Assembly: GCA_004211235.1 (NCBI GenBank)
Contig: SEEY01000202.1
Location: 1-7,041, forward strand
Source of the DNA: Rubrivivax sp.
GTDB lineage: Bacteria > Pseudomonadota > Gammaproteobacteria > Burkholderiales > Burkholderiaceae
Direction of reading: 5' to 3'
Length of the DNA: 7,041 nucleotides
The notes under the pieces are model-generated. The model did not search any database. It was not told the origin of the DNA and saw only the letters and a list, made by a program, of their open reading frames with translations. Positions 6,657 through 7,041 of this stretch are shown piece by piece (the first letter of the stretch is position 1; the number at the start of each line of letters is the position of its first letter). The position numbers and the translations under genes were made by a program.

Positions 6657-6983
6657 TCAGCCGGTGGCGGAAGAGTTTTCCGCGGCGTCCAGCGCCCGGC
6701 AGTGGCCGCGCAGCCAGACCGAGAACGCCTCGGCCGCCGGCCTGGCCGAGGCGCGCAGCCAGGGCGACCAGGGCTGCAGCGGCGTGCGCAGCAGCGGCAG
6801 GGTCAACAGGTCCGCGGGCTCGCGCAGCGGTGGGTGGCTGGCCAGCAGGGCGGGCACGATCAGCTGGCGCGCGAAGGTCGGCGTGGAGCTGACACGCAGC
6901 CGCTCGCGGTGAGGCAGGCGCCCGGCGCGCTGATGCAGCGGCCATTCTCGGCCGTGCGGCCGCCCGGCGGCAGCCGCCGGCAT
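6657..6983 (-). pseudogene. LysR-type transcriptional regulator remnant
   Basis: A 108-residue frame that carries three blocks typical of a LysR effector-binding domain, but too close together. Residues 27-44 (ERLRVSSTPTFARQLIVP) match the first strand of the domain. Residues 45-79 (starting ALLASHPPLREPADL, with PWSPWLRAS) match a segment that normally lies about 85-90 residues further on. Residues 80-94 (ARPAAEAFSVWLRGH) match the extreme C-terminal helix, normally a further ~70 residues away. Full LysR proteins are about 300 residues. No helix-turn-helix can be recognised upstream: the frame is closed by a TGA at about 7010-7012, and 6984-7041 looks non-coding. It therefore cannot bind DNA as a normal LysR protein and is most likely a pseudogene reduced by deletions. 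It lies 75 bp upstream of lldD on the same strand and may once have regulated that gene or a lost neighbour. The assignment rests on motif recall; the exact ends are uncertain. Confidence 0.6.
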
Positions 6984-7009
6984 GGCGAGGCCCGCGGCGG
7001 ATGTGACTT

Positions 7010-7031
7010 CTCAACCGCATGAGTTTTTGAG
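7010..7031. other. Short nested inverted repeats at the right edge
   Basis: CTCAA (7010-7014) pairs with TTGAG (7027-7031), and CTCA (7010-7013) also pairs with TGAG (7020-7023). Being upstream of a LysR remnant, it could be a leftover operator of the dyad kind these regulators use. The arms are short and chance is a fair explanation. Confidence 0.2.
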
Positions 7032-7041
7032 CGCTCGTGGC

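Noticed and set aside
5674..7020. 448-residue - strand frame beginning MRLRSHI, overlapping lldD in another frame
   Set aside because: The N-terminal seven residues faintly recall a LysR start, but the rest is Arg/Ala-rich shadow with no helix-turn-helix and overlaps lldD.
5487..7022. 511-residue open frame on the + strand opposite lldD and the LysR remnant
   Set aside because: It spans a clear lldD on the other strand and has shadow composition (His/Ala/Gly/Arg/Val-rich) with no domain.
1..7041. CRISPR array, transposon ends, phage or defence system
   Set aside because: No spaced direct repeats of CRISPR size, no transposase or integrase motifs, no terminal inverted repeats and no defence-type domains were seen; the only tandem repeats are the 12-bp and 9-bp arrays described.

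Overview
The window is GC-rich (about 70% by eye), with strong G/C bias at third codon positions and many long antisense shadow frames. Protein character (a Tsr-like chemoreceptor with a 4-helix-bundle sensor, an FMN alpha-hydroxy-acid dehydrogenase of the LldD type, a dienelactone-hydrolase-like esterase) suggests a chromosome of a betaproteobacterium, probably order Burkholderiales. This assignment is inference from protein style, not from a marker gene.

Layout. The left part reads on the + strand: a 5'-truncated YkuD-like (L,D-transpeptidase-type) protein (2-1039), a small DUF4440/NTF2-like protein (1126-1512), and an alpha/beta hydrolase (1509-2381). The last two overlap by a GTGA stop/start and form a translationally coupled pair. 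The right part reads on the - strand. From high to low coordinates it holds a shrunken LysR-type regulator remnant (6983-6657), an FMN-dependent L-lactate dehydrogenase/alpha-hydroxy-acid oxidase (6581-5427), a methyl-accepting chemotaxis protein (5255-3690) and a secreted beta-lactamase-fold serine hydrolase (3605-2391). The two blocks converge at 2382-2390 with only 9 bp between stop codons.

How the genes might work together. Most look like independent accessory metabolism and envelope genes. The closest functional link is lldD next to a chemoreceptor: lactate (or another 2-hydroxy acid) catabolism beside a sensor of unknown ligand. The LysR remnant sits directly upstream of lldD in the same direction and may be the wreck of its former regulator. 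No transposase, integrase, phage gene, CRISPR array, tRNA or rRNA was seen, and no convincing new multi-gene system is present.

Items deserving a second look: the LysR remnant, which keeps one reading frame although two large parts of the effector domain seem excised; a 12-bp tandem repeat that encodes the hydrophobic core of the serine hydrolase signal peptide; three 9-bp A-tract repeats (possible curved DNA) in the leader between lldD and the chemoreceptor; and the non-canonical catalytic motif of the YkuD-like protein.
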